Translations under genes and position numbers: made by a program | In this document: one piece after another, positions 20,880-31,498 of the stretch | How the letters are laid out: every line of letters begins with the position of its first letter | Position numbering within the stretch: the stretch's first letter is position 1 | Notes under the pieces: model-generated | Told to the model about the DNA's origin: nothing | Database searches by the model: none | The model's input: only the letters and a program-made list of their open reading frames with translations | Assembly (NCBI GenBank): GCA_963932145.1 | Contig: OZ010573.1 | Coordinates: 27,469,963 to 27,533,962 of the forward strand | Length of the DNA: 64,000 nucleotides | Direction of reading: 5' to 3' | Origin: Acanthosepion lycidas | Lineage: Eukaryota; Mollusca; Cephalopoda; Sepiida; Sepiidae

Positions 20880-21599
20880 TATATAACACGAGTAGCTGAG
20901 TATAGTAGCAGAACATTGGCATTGGTTCAGATAACAGTAACACTGTCCAGCTTGAGGTCATAAACTATGTGCCTACATTGATATAAAACGCGTAGTAAGA
21001 GAGGCAATTGTTTATGAAATTACTTATATGTTTACAAATTTTAAGCTTAGATTTTATAAGTGTGGGATCCCGAGGGAGAGGATCAAATTCAGCAAGTAAT
21101 TGCTTTAGGTCGAGTCGATAAATTTCCTTCCGAAGGCAATGGTTAAATGAAGCTTATTGCATGGTCACACACACACACAGTGAGAGAGAGAGAGAGAGGG
21201 AAAATGTATGTGTGTATGTTCTCTATATTTTAGATATTTGATTTAGAGATTAGTGTGGTGTAGGGTCACAGTTGCCAGAAAAACCAGGGATGACAAAACA
21301 AATTAATTCAGTGAACGTCTGTCAAGGGGAAGAGCTTATGTAACACCATTTAGCGGAAATCACTCACCACATCTGTCTATTTACTTTGTGTGTGTGTGTG
21401 TGAGGGAGAGGGAGAGAGAGAGAGTTGAATAGGGTGAGACGGAGGCAGAAGCGAAGATAGATAGAAAGAAAGACAAAAAAAAACTAAAGTAGATAGAAAA
21501 ACATACTGAGGGAGATAGATAAAAATAGCTTGGTACGTAGAAGTGAACACTTTGATATGTAGATGTAAAAAAACAAAAAAACAAAACCATACAGGATAG
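20880..21599. other. No gene recognised; short CA and GA runs
   Basis: Contains (CA)n at 21168, (GA)n at 21181, (TG)n then (GA)n at 21390-21424. No gene or terminal repeat was recognised. Confidence 0.5.
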
Positions 21600-22331
21600 A
21601 TAGATGGGAGCAGAGAAGTTAATTCATTGATAGATGAAAAATAGGATGGTTGATATGAAAATGTTTAGTTTCGAACGCAGAAACACACACACATGCGCAC
21701 GCACACATACACACACCGATAGAAAAAGACTGATAGATAAATATTTTAACATAGAATTAAACATTATATACTTATGTGAATAGATAGAGATGGATATGAA
21801 TAGACTGAGATAAATAAGGAATGAACAGAATGAGATAGATAATTAACAGAATAATAGATAGATAGATAATCAACAGAATAATAGATAGATAGATAGATAA
21901 CGAACAGAATGAGAGAGATAATGAACGGAATATGATACATAAATAGATAGATAATGAACAGAATAGATGCATAAGGAACAGAATAATAGATATCGATAGA
22001 TAATGAATAGAATAATAGATAGATTGATAGATAATGAAAAGAATAGCAGATCGATAGATAGATAATAATGGTTAGATAGATTGATAGATGTGTAATGAAC
22101 AGATTGATTGATAGATTGATAGATAAGGAATGGAATAATAAATAGATGCATTGGTAGATAGATAATGAACAGAATGAGATAAGATAATTAACGATACATT
22201 GATAGATGATGAATATAATAATAGACAGATTGATCAATAATGAATAGACAGATATAGAATAAAAATAATAAAAGTTAGGTTATGAACAGAAGAATTGATA
22301 GATAAAGAACAGAATGATAGATAATGAGCAG

Positions 22332-22334
<3 letters not shown>
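21600..22334. repeat. Degenerate GATA-type satellite, left block
   Basis: Imperfect tandem units built from gatagataatgaacagaat and aatagatagattgata, each about 20-25 bp. The composition is asymmetric (A/G on this strand), so long frames on the minus strand are artefacts. The same units reappear at 23321-23660. Confidence 0.85.
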
Positions 22335-22393
<59 letters not shown>

Positions 22394-22408
22394 TATATAT
22401 ATATATGT
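22335..22408. repeat. (TA)n/(TG)n microsatellite
   Basis: Long TA run with one interruption followed by a short TG run. Confidence 0.95.
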
Positions 22409-22647
22409 GTGTGTGTATGTGCCGTACCTATGAAAACTAATGTGTATGTCCCAATTCTCATAAATACGTTGGACACTATTGTAAATGGGGGTAATATGCT
22501 AAGTAGTCCACCACTAGCAGTGGTTTGCATACTTCACGCCACTGGCAAGTATTGTATTTCGTTGATGTTATAAAGATTACTATTTTCATTTCCAACCTCC
22601 ATTTGGTTATTTCTCATTCACTAACCTTTTCTAGGTTACAACAACAA

Positions 22648-22650
<3 letters not shown>
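22409..22650. other. No gene recognised
   Basis: Short unique-looking spacer between microsatellites. Confidence 0.4.
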
Positions 22651-22678
<28 letters not shown>

Positions 22679-22679
22679 T

Positions 22680-22717
<38 letters not shown>

Positions 22718-22726
22718 AGGGATTAT

Positions 22727-22757
<31 letters not shown>
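22651..22757. repeat. (CTAT)n, (CT)n and (TA)n with a duplicated palindrome edge
   Basis: The stretch atattagggattatctataa occurs at 22713 and again at 22754, so the outer edge of palindrome C plus some TA has been duplicated in tandem. Confidence 0.85.
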
Positions 22758-22772
22758 TAGGGATTATCTATA

Positions 22773-22834
22773 ATATCCAACTATAATATCACGACTCGGA
22801 GTTTCATGCAAACGTGCAATCTTCAGGTGCGGAA
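22773..22834 (-). ncRNA. Hammerhead ribozyme motif, left arm of palindrome C
   Basis: Minus strand: core CTGAAGA (22826-22820), stem II TGCA/TGCA hairpin, GAAA (22805-22802), stem III CTC/GAG with a one-base loop, U16.1 (22794), cleavage base C17 (22793), then GTG pairing with CAC next to the core. Stem I continues after an internal loop with ATCC/GGAT. The GUC cleavage triplet is the classic one. Confidence 0.7.
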
Positions 22835-23072
22835 TACAGACTGACCGTTAGGGCGTTACGAAATTCACGTTCTCGTGGTAATGATCTAAAATTGTTTGAT
22901 AAGTCTTGTTTATTTTATTATTATTGCCCATTATATTATAATTAATTATAAATTATAAATAATTAATTATAATATTAGAGGCAACAATAATAAAATAAAC
23001 AAGACTTATCAAACAATTTTAAATCATTACCACGAGAACGTGAATTTCGTAACGCCCTAACGGTCAGTCTGT

Positions 23073-23133
23073 AATCCGCACCTGAAGATTGCACGTTTGC
23101 ATGAAACTCTGAGTCGTGATATCGACGTTGGAT
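23073..23133 (+). ncRNA. Hammerhead ribozyme motif, right arm of palindrome C
   Basis: CAC at 23079-23081 precedes core CTGAAGA (23082-23088); stem II TGCA/TGCA (23090-23101); GAAA (23103-23106); stem III CTC/GAG (23107-23113); U16.1 23114; cleavage base C17 23115; GTG 23116-23118 pairs with the CAC. ATCC (23074-23077) pairs with GGAT (23130-23133) beyond an internal loop. Predicted cleavage is between 23115 and 23116. Compared with the left arm, one change lies in the stem III loop, where it does not disturb pairing. Confidence 0.7.
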
Positions 23134-23266
23134 ATTATGTATAACCAGTAATATATACTTAATAGATCTGTTATTTAACAATGACCACTGTTTTTATAAC
23201 AGCAGGTATAGAAATATATATATGTATGTGCAAATATATGTGAGTATATGTATGTATTTTATCATA

Positions 23267-23267
<1 letters not shown>

Positions 23268-23320
<53 letters not shown>
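23268..23320. repeat. (TA)n microsatellite
   Basis: A run of TA units that directly borders the resumed GATA-type satellite. Confidence 0.95.
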
Positions 23321-23322
<2 letters not shown>

Positions 23323-23660
23323 GAACAGAATGATAAATAGATAGATAGTGAGCAGAATAATAGATAGGTTGATAGGATGATAGGTTGATAGGATGATAGA
23401 TTGATAGATAATGGACAGAGTTACAGATAGATAATACACAGAATAATAGAAAAATTGATAGAAAACGAACAGAATAATAGATTGAAAGATAGATACTGAA
23501 CAGATTAATAGATAGATAATGAACAGAATAACAGATAGATTGAGATATAGATAGATAATGAACAGAATGATAGATTGAAAGATAATAAACAGAATAATAG
23601 ACTGATAGATAATTAACAGTATAATAGATTGATAGATAAACTGTAAGAGATACAGGAGTG
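23321..23660. repeat. Degenerate GATA-type satellite, right block
   Basis: Same units as 21600-22334 (atgaacagaatgatag, attgatagataatg), so both blocks were one array or arose from the same amplification. Confidence 0.85.
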
Positions 23661-23769
23661 AATACATTGAGATAGATGCAAAAAGACAGATATGAAAAGG
23701 CTTAGATGTATGTATGTATACATGCATATATGTATGTATGTATACATATATGTATGTATGTGCGCTTGT

Positions 23770-23920
23770 ATCTATGCACCTCAGTGGTTAAGTGGTTAGA
23801 ATATTCGCGTTTCAACCATAAGACCCAGGTTCGAATCTCACCATGGTCTACTTGCCAGGCGATCCCATCGTTGGAAAATGCTTGAACACGATACCACTTA
23901 TTGATCCAAACTTTGTAGGT
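23770..23920 (+). mobile_element. tRNA-derived SINE head
   Basis: gtggttaagtggttagaata (A-box-like) is followed about 40 bp later by ggttcgaatctcacc (B-box-like), the spacing of a tRNA gene. No acceptor stem can be formed across the segment and the sequence continues into a SINE-like body, so it is not called a functional tRNA. Confidence 0.65.
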
Positions 23921-24149
23921 GAAATTTGGTAGACGGAACACTTTCGAAGCCGTCGATAGTTGTACTAGCAAGAAATCACAAGTCATCGTGACTGAGGTTT
24001 TGGGCGTTATTCAAGCTGCTACGCATAACATATTTACGCGCCCTCCCGTAGAAACTGTAATTAAGGTCTGCTCAGAAGAGTTGCAGCATAAACCACAGAC
24101 AGCCTTCCCTAGAACTGTTATTCGGGTAACAAACACCCAAGTGAGTGCT
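23921..24149. other. Unassigned, probably SINE body
   Basis: Continues from the tRNA-like head without a visible boundary. No coding match. Confidence 0.3.
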
Positions 24150-24325
24150 TCCCTGACAACTACAATCTTGGTCTCTTTAAGTCTAGAGTCAATCAATATC
24201 TATCTTATTCGTCTTCATAATACACTCTTAGTTCCCATCCCCTTCCTTATAACAATTTCACTCATTAACCCTCTACCTTGAGTGGCCCTTGGGCCTTGTA
24301 TTAGGTGAACTATCAATAAAAACAA
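24150..24325 (+). mobile_element. Jockey/CR1-type LINE 3' end
   Basis: Codons resembling LFKSRVNQYLSYSS (about 24172-24215) are followed by the family tail ctctaccttgagtggccctt, gggccttgtattaggtg and an A-rich end. The same tail occurs at 5670 and 38575. Confidence 0.65.
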
Positions 24326-24439
24326 AAAAAAACATATGTGGCTGAGCAGGCGTCTTGAACATAAATTGGCTGGTCACCCTAGCAGACGGGTGTATTCGGA
24401 AAACGAGAGTAGTTGGCTATTATGTATGGAGATATAAGT

Positions 24440-24442
24440 AAA

Positions 24443-24476
<34 letters not shown>

Positions 24477-24478
24477 GG
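24440..24478. repeat. (GATA)n microsatellite
   Basis: About nine perfect GATA units. Confidence 0.95.
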
Positions 24479-24559
24479 GAACATAGGTATTTTTTAATTA
24501 CTTCACTTCAAGTAAAGCAGGAGTATCGCTAATACGCAGGGGGTTACAAAGAGTGAAAA

Positions 24560-25115
24560 TGAAAGAAAATACAGGGTATGCTGGGATGAGGAAAGGATAA
24601 AGGATGAACGGGGTTCAGGTCAAAAGAAGATGGCGGTTGACGTTGCATTTAAATTTTTGAAGATTGTAATTATCAAGGAAACAAGTAAGAGGAAGTGTGT
24701 CCCATTTTAGGAAGTGCGAGAAAAGTTGTTGGAGTAGAAGTTGCAGTTACATTTAATTATTCCAACAGTAAAAGGGTGGGACCTAGATTCCAATCTAGTA
24801 ACACCCTTAAATTCATGTAGTCAGGGCGCCAGGGAAAAAAAGCTCGTCATAACAGTTGTCATGAAAATATTTGTAGAAAAGACAGAGGGAAGCCACGATA
24901 CATTTGTGAGAAAGTTAGTGAAGTCGGGATACCAAGTCTGGATCGATTACACTGTAGATTTTGGATTTTGTAAAGAACCTCGAGATGGACAGCAGGACCA
25001 CCAGACCAGATATGGCAACAGTATTCAATGCACGTACGAATGATAGATTTGTAGATGTACAAGATGAACTCTGACGCCAAAAAACCTTCTGGCACGACAC
25101 AATACAGATAGATAT
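24560..25115 (-). mobile_element. Jockey/CR1-type LINE C-terminal remnant
   Basis: Minus strand: VPEGFLASEFILYIYKS then IIRTCIEYCCHIWSGGPAV (about 25080-24980) and EVLYKIQNLQCN, the typical LIRPxLEYCxHIWxGAP region of jockey/CR1-like reverse transcriptases. Further frames hold NYNLQKFKCNVN near the C terminus (24660-24630). The rest is frameshifted. A (GATA)n run follows at 25117-25142. Confidence 0.8.
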
Positions 25116-25190
25116 GAACATAGATAGATAGATAGATAGATGTTAACATAGACAGGTAGATAAATATGAAAAGATTGTCATAGAGAGTAG

Positions 25191-26743
25191 GTACCACCAA
25201 AGAAAACGCGATACCTCAGGTTTAAAATGCATTTTAAAAATGAAAGATCTTTCTTGAAGCTTTCATGTTACTTTTAATTTCACGCTAATAGATTAAATTT
25301 AATATTTCCGATAAGGAAAATACTTTACTGTATTTCAAGCCAAATTTAGATTCATTGGAATTATATTTTAAATCACTAAAATCGGCCGTATTAACAAATC
25401 TGTCACCAGAACATAATTCTCTTTATTAAAAAAGAAGTAAAATATCGAAAGTAAAATATACTTTGCTGAAACTTTATTTGAAGAATATTAACTAATTTAA
25501 AACAAATATTACTTTTACTTTAAGATAAAGTCATTTTTAACACGAAGGTGGGTATTTTTATGAGGTGTTGACAAATTTATCAATAGCTTATTTGGTGAAT
25601 TAAATTAAAAGGATCATAACTAAAAATTACTTGACAGATATAACACGAACGCCTTTTTTTTATAACTTTTTATTTTTTATTACACACTTATCTTAAAAAT
25701 TTAGGAAAATATTTTAAATCTATTATTTTATTCAATTTTAGGTACTTTCGCTTTATTCATGAAGACGCTTGTTGGGAAAAAGTTAGAAATTTGCTATTAA
25801 ATTGTAAATTTACTATCGTTACCGCTCTTTTTGTGTATGGACGTCTATATACTTACAAAAACATGTACGTTTACACAAAAAATTCCAAATTTTTTTTTAA
25901 ATACTAGCGTCACTGAATTATAGTAATCTTTTCCATTTACGATTAGTAAATATATATATTTTTTTACTTCATAACAATATCACTTAAGTCTTACTCTTAA
26001 CCAGTCAAATTAATACAAAATTTTTAAAGATTAAAAACTTTATAAAATATAAATTAATTAAAATTTTTAAAAAAATATGAAAACAATTCTTTTAAAAATA
26101 ATTATTCATTGATTTTTTTCTTAAGGCAATAATGTCCATATCTTATTCATAGAAGTAATTAAAAGCTTTTCTAATTAAATAAGGTCTTATTTTTATAGCA
26201 TTTTTAGTTTACGATTCAGTGCAAATTTTCTGTAACTGGGAGCCTTGTTCGATGTAAATACTCTAACGTCTTATCCTTTTTAACTCAAATAAACATCAAG
26301 CCCTATAAAAATGAATTTTTCAAAATTTCATAAAATTAAATAAAGTGGGATAACAGATGTAAAAAAATATTTTTACCAAGATTCTCTAAAAAATCAAACA
26401 TTTTAAAAATAATTTAATTCATTTGTGAGTCCTGAAAGTTTCGTTAAAACCCGACAAATATATGATTTTTACAAGAATTTCCAAATCAATGAGTTTTTCA
26501 CAACAAAAAGATGCTCAAATTTAAATTGTATTAATTTATGATTCCCCATTGACGCACGAAAAACAAATTTTGTAACTAAAATTTCGAAGGTTCTAAAAAT
26601 GATGAAAAAATATAATTTATTAATACAAAAATCCTTTGGTCTTTCCTCTTAATAATAATAGCAAAGATGACCACAAAACTTTGTTTTTATTAAGTTTGGG
26701 GCTTTTTTCACCTCATTTATGCTCATTTTTTAGCGAATCTTTG
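25191..26743 (-). mobile_element. AT-rich TIR element family B'
   Basis: The right end, read on the minus strand (cgctaaaaaatgagc, cttaataaaaacaaagtttt, attattaagaggaaagacca), matches the start of 11955-12650 and resembles the family B ends. The left edge aggtaccaccaaagaaaacgc looks like a decayed counterpart of the family B end aggtacctcc. About 1.5 kb with no usable ORF. The outer right end runs into a (GATA)n array, so its true terminus is lost. Confidence 0.55.

Positions 26744-26793
<50 letters not shown>
26744..26793. repeat. (GATA)n microsatellite
   Basis: About twelve perfect units of GATA, directly at the edge of the family B' element. Confidence 0.95.
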
Positions 26794-26794
<1 letters not shown>

Positions 26795-26819
26795 GAACAT
26801 ATATGTTCCCTATGTTGAG

Positions 26820-27399
26820 AGAATAAAGAAAAAATATAACAGTATAGTTCGTCGGGGTCGCGTTATGGTTTAAAAATAGTCAATAAGCCGGAGTTATAAA
26901 CTTATTGGTTTATGGGTTCGATCCACAGTGAGCCCGCCTGCTACTTGTAAGCCTTTTGAGTTTTGACAAACAAACCTAAGCTTAGTAAACAACAACGGCA
27001 TAGCTTATCATAGTCTCCGATTAAATGTTTCAAACACTCTACGGAGGATGGGTGACGATAGTCACTAAGGTGGGGGGGACGTTGAGCAAAAGTGAGACTT
27101 ATCAAGAGGAGAAGGAGGAGGACGTTCACACCCGCGCACGTGTTTCTGTTTCCCTTCAGTGATTTAACCTTCACCTAATACAATCGGGTGCAGATGGTGT
27201 CGGTAAACAACAAGACCTTGTACTACTCTTGCCTCATAGTAACGTTACCAGGCTGAGAGAGAAATGGTGGAGATGGGGGAAGATGCTTCAACGAGGTTTA
27301 TCAACATTGGGGGCGGGGGCGTGTGTTTGTGTGTTTTTGTATTTTTTTCCTGTTTATTTGTCAAGTTTCTTTTACTTGCTTTCTCGTTCCTAATTTGCA
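26820..27399. other. No gene recognised; weak tRNA-like patch
   Basis: gggttcgatccacagtg at about 26907 resembles a B box, with a possible A box (gtcgcgttatgg) about 45 bp upstream, so a decayed SINE is possible. The rest up to 27399 shows G-rich (27067-27075, 27305-27320) and (TG)n patches only. Confidence 0.35.
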
Positions 27400-27905
27400 T
27401 AAAATGAAAATATTGTCTTCTTCTATGTGCCTTGGACCTTCAGGACGTTGGCGAGCATGGCTATGCACAATTTCCTCTCCTCTGTAGTTCTTAAATAAAT
27501 TTTGTCTTTTTGCTATCTCTCTTAAAACCCTGTTCAACCACCCATTTACCAAAGCTCGCTAGGCATATTATGCGTTATTTTTCTCTCTCCCTTTTGTCTT
27601 TAATCTATCCCGTGAGTATCAAATTTTCCAAGCCCTACCCCCATTCCTAATTATCTAGAAATTTCAACTGTTTCTATTTGATATTAAGCGTCAGTCTCCT
27701 TTTTCTTTCAATTTTATTTAAAACTTCATCACTGCTCACATGTTCAGCCTATGATATTCGCAGCATCCTTCTGTTGGACGACTTTTTAGTTGCTTCAAAT
27801 CTCTTCTTCATCTATGAGGAGATTGTCCAATATTCACTGCCATGTAAGAGGATTGATATTACGTCACATTTCAGTACTTATTTCTTTGTTTCCAACGATA
27901 TATTT
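27400..27905 (-). mobile_element. RTE-clade LINE, C-terminal remnant
   Basis: Minus-strand frames read NGWLNRVLREIAKRQNLFK (27550-27490), the region after the LGHI motif, and further upstream blocks around 27780 (decayed EMWFYRRMLR region) and 27880. The nucleotide blocks cacaatttcctctcctctgt and tgctatctctcttaaa are shared with 28340, 41665 and 58640. Confidence 0.75.
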
Positions 27906-28309
27906 TTCGGTTGTACGCTGCACATTTAAAATAGAGGCCGGGTGGAAAGGGTGATATTCACTTATCAAGGATTAGAAATTTCTTACGAGATATCTCGTCA
28001 CTTGCTTCTTTGTGACGTCATACTGCCAAAATATCTCGACAGCCACATGACAACAGATTTGACAGGTCTCCTAACAATTTATGCTGTACTGTAAAGGAAA
28101 CTATTTAGGGTTTGTTACGACATCGCGGAAACTTAATTCTAAGTGTTTAGTAACAAAAGCCATAAATAAGTCCACCTTGTGGATTTAAAGCAAACTCATC
28201 ATATTTTGAAAATGCCGGTGCCCACTTTACAGCATTGTGCATATACTTCTGAAAAACATCGATATTTTGCTCTTTGTCGTCTTACTCAATATTGCCAGTT
28301 CTTCCGCTT
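27906..28309. other. No gene recognised
   Basis: Spacer between two RTE copies. Nothing recognised. Confidence 0.4.
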
Positions 28310-28900
28310 CTGTGTACCGTCTCCTTTTAGGACGTTGGTAATCATGGCTCTCCACATTTTCCTGTCCTTTGTAGCTCTTAATGAATTTTGTTATTTTATC
28401 TCTCTTAAACCCTGTTCCGTCATCCATCTACTTTAACTCGCTAGGTAGGTTATGCGTTATTTTCGTCTGTCTTTCTTGTCCTCTATCGGTATCAAAATTT
28501 CCAAGCCGTCTTTCTTCATCATGTACCCTAGATGCCTCTACTGTTTCTTCCTAATTTTAAGTTTAAATGCTCTTTTTGTTTCCATTTTCTCTAAAAATTT
28601 GTTAGTGGTGGTTTATGATATTCTCGGTATCCTTCGGTAGAACCACATTTCTGTTGCTCCTAGTCTCATCTTCATCTATAAGGAGATTGTCCAACATTTA
28701 CTGCCATGTAAGATGATTGATATTACGTGACAATTTAGTACTAATTTCTTTGTTTCTAACGATATGTTTTTTTTTTTTGTTTCTTAATATTTTTTGGATG
28801 GCATCTTTCCCTATCCCAATGTGCCTCCCATCCTCTGTCAAAACATTTCCTTTTCGTGATTTAATTTTATTATTTTGAAACAAAATTTCTCAACGTATTT
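28310..28900 (-). mobile_element. RTE-clade LINE, C-terminal remnant
   Basis: Same arrangement as the preceding copy: ggtaatcatggctctccaca at the 3' end, then gctcttaatgaattttgtta, ttatgatattctcggtatcc and aaccacatttctgttgctcc. The minus strand includes DGRHIGIGKDAIQKILRNKK, matching the region downstream of the active site in RTE (28815-28756). Confidence 0.75.
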
Positions 28901-29109
28901 CGTTTTTAATTTTCTTCTCAACTTTTCAATCAACTTTCCTGAGAATTTTATCAATTATCATCTAATTAGTAGTCTCTTTCCTTTTTCTTTTTTCTTTCTT
29001 TCTCCTTTTTTGTTTGATTAACTCCACGAGGTTCCAGTGTCACAATGGTCCGCTCATAAATATAGGAAAAATTGTCTTTTGAAACAATTTTTGTACATTA
29101 GCATTCTTT
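28901..29109. other. No gene recognised
   Basis: T-rich spacer, nothing recognised. Confidence 0.4.
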
Positions 29110-29680
29110 TCGGAGTCGAAAATATTGTTTTTTATTATCGATTTAGAAGAGGCGTTGTTTTTATATCGATAGAGTGTTCAATCGATCCCTAACTTTATCA
29201 GTGTTATTAAACGAACTGTTTTGTGCACTTAAACATTGTTGGGCGGTTGCAAAAAGATTTCCTTTAATAAAGAACAAATGGATATATACATTTTTAATTA
29301 AAGAACAAACATTTATATAAATGAATTATCTGTTTATTCTTCATTTAAGATAAATAATTATTAATCTCAAATGTCTGTGCATGTACTTCCTAAAAATCGC
29401 ATACAGAAAAAGTATTTAAATTAATTTTTAAAGTTAATAGGAGGTTAAAAATTCAGAAAACTTTGTTATTTATAAATGTCAATTTGAAAGTGTGGAACAT
29501 GATTGATATCTGCATATTTTTTCATATACAGATATCAATGATGTTACTACACTTTCAAATTGACATTTGTAAATAAAAATAAAGTTCAATAACTCTGTAA
29601 AAGTCAGGGATCGATTCAACACGATAGCGATATTATGAACAAGACCATCTTTTAAAATGATAAAAAAATCTTATTTTTCG
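29110..29680. mobile_element. Long inverted-repeat element D
   Basis: The inner arms atgtcaatttgaaagtgt and acactttcaaattgacat flank a centre near 29519. Outer arms match at gtgttcaatcgatccct (29171) and agggatcgattcaacac (29609), with weaker pairing outside, for example tttttattatcgattt / aaaaatcttatttttcga. Intervening pieces are not symmetric in length, so it is an old foldback or MITE. No ORF and no hammerhead core. Confidence 0.65.
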
Positions 29681-29823
29681 ATTTTGACTAGAGTCGTGGC
29701 ATCAGAATGGTCTAATGAAGGATAATGTGCAAAAAATTATTTTTAAAAAAATCATGTAAGTAAGGCCGATGACACGCATTTCTGTCAAGAAATACAGTAT
29801 TTGTGTCGTCTGCCTGGAATCAG

Positions 29824-29858
<35 letters not shown>
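29824..29858. repeat. (CA)n microsatellite
   Basis: About seventeen CA units followed by gtacacgtacatac. Confidence 0.95.
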
Positions 29859-29859
<1 letters not shown>

Positions 29860-30239
29860 ACACGTACATACAGCTACCAATTGCCTGTCTGATAATTTCC
29901 AGAAAACAATAGAACTATGAACAGCAAGGGAGAGGAACAAGTGGAAAAGGTGTGGAGGAGGAAAATCAAAGGATAAGAAAACTAGTAGGATCAAAGTGTG
30001 GTATCTGTTCTTCACACCTCTGTACCGTGTTTCTATCTTCGAGCAGTTCACGTAAACCTTTGAATGATGCTTGGGCCAGGGGATTCCAATACTACAGCAG
30101 CTTCCCCCTCATTGTAGTAAAAGACACCGACGCCAGTATGACAGTGACTGCGTGGAGTGAACAGTTCTTGTCCGTAACTCATATGTATGCGTACGCACAG
30201 ATTAAAAACGAACGTGGTTATTGCATGAGCAGTAAGAAG
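29859..30239. other. No gene recognised
   Basis: An open frame exists on each strand here, but neither resembles a known protein. Confidence 0.4.
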
Positions 30240-31110
30240 AACAGGTAAGAAGTGCAGTTTATAAGGATATGTAGGATAGACAAGGGTTAACCCTAGACTT
30301 GAAGAGGTCAAGATTTTAGTGATAGGAAAAGGATCTTCTCGATACTTTGTTCCAGAAACAGCGATTCTTGGGAAGAAATTCCTCTTTACTAATAGAATAC
30401 GAAGGGAATGGGGATGCTTCGTCCCAGGTTAGAATTGGTGGAACTAAGGGATGTAGCTCATCAGAACATTTGCTATGAAAATGGCGATAGATTAGCGGAG
30501 GATTGTGACCTATCGTCTATGGGAAAAGGGGTTGTAGGGTGGGAAATAATTCATCACCCTGAAGGCCGCGAAGCTTCTGAACTCTATCAAGACTGGAAAG
30601 TGATGACTGGGCATTTCCAACCCAAATACAGGCAGAAGTACTCCATTTATTGTCATATCTGGCTCTTGTAAAGATAGAGTATGGAAAGAGGAGTCAGATA
30701 CTTTCTGTCTGAAGCAGTACAAGGAACCGACCATTTTCCATTATCTTTAACAATAGATCGTAGAGATGTGTTCCACTTGCGATATAGTGTGAACTTGAGT
30801 ACCACTAAGCGTTCAAGTCAAGGGAGAATAAGCGTTCATTGTGATAGGCGAAAATTCTGTGTCGAGGTACGAAAGAGGAAATCTTATCAGAACAATTACC
30901 ATCAAAATATTTATAGAAAGAGCACATGGAACCTACGTTATAGCAGTGGGAAAGTGATTGAAGCGAAGATACCAGATGAAGACGAATAACATTGCAGATT
31001 ATTCTTTGGATTTTATGAAGAATCTCTAAAAGCATCGGACCAGCAGCATTCAATGTATAGACGAATTGCAAACTTATAAATGTGTAAAATAGATTTTGGT
31101 ACGACACAGT
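30240..31110 (-). mobile_element. Jockey/CR1-type LINE remnants, two partial copies in tandem
   Basis: Minus strand from the right: AAGPMLLEILHKIQ, SLQSLSHCYNVGSMCSFYKY (about 31030-30940) followed by DGNCSDKISSFVPRHR, all landmarks of the jockey/CR1 C-terminal domain. A second set (NPFSHRR at about 30520, then SFAAFRVMNYF and a frameshifted FHGxCSDELxS region) repeats part of the same domain, so two fragments lie in series. Both contain stops. Confidence 0.75.
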
Positions 31111-31498
31111 AAACCAACTTTTCTTTTCTTCTTTTGGTGGGAAATTCTTGTTGATAGATTAAAAAAAACAGAAAAAATCGAAATGGTGTTCATATGTTTT
31201 AAATCGATAATAATCAAGCTTAAAAGTTGCGTCAATATTGGTTAGTGTGAGGGAGAACATTTAGCGAATGTTTTCCAATCAGTTACTATCGATCTTTTTG
31301 CCCTGAAGAAAGATCTGGAATAAATTCAGTTCGAGTGTCATCTAGTCTTATTTTTTAAAATGACATTTCCACTATTCAATGATATCCACGGGTATATGAC
31401 CCCCATTTGCGCAGGAAATATTATGAACAAATTGTTGTATGTTGCATCAAATGTTGTTGGATTTTCATCGATGTTTTCTATTTGGCCCCAGTTCAAAG
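31111..31498. other. No gene recognised
   Basis: Possibly internal sequence next to the minus-strand LTR at 31499, but it shares nothing visible with the interior of 16856-19049. Confidence 0.35.

Larger units (their letters stand above)
22751..23157. mobile_element. Long palindrome C carrying two hammerhead motifs
   Basis: The left arm runs from tatatattagggattatc and the right arm ends in its decayed complement around ataaccagtaatatata. The arms match almost perfectly from aatatccaac inward, including cgttacgaaattcacgttc / gaacgtgaatttcgtaacg and gataagtcttgtttatttta. The centre (22930-22970) is AT-rich. Each arm carries a hammerhead fold facing outward. Beyond the core, the sequence is unlike palindrome B, but both arms of B and C share the block aagtcttgtt. 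Confidence 0.8.

Noticed and set aside
21764-22237. 157-codon minus-strand frame resembling a membrane protein
   Set aside because: It is a translation of the degenerate GATA-type satellite; the frames at 23194-23727 and 21870-22151 have the same origin.
23770-23850. Functional tRNA gene
   Set aside because: A and B boxes are present but no acceptor stem or full cloverleaf can be drawn; a SINE head explains it better.
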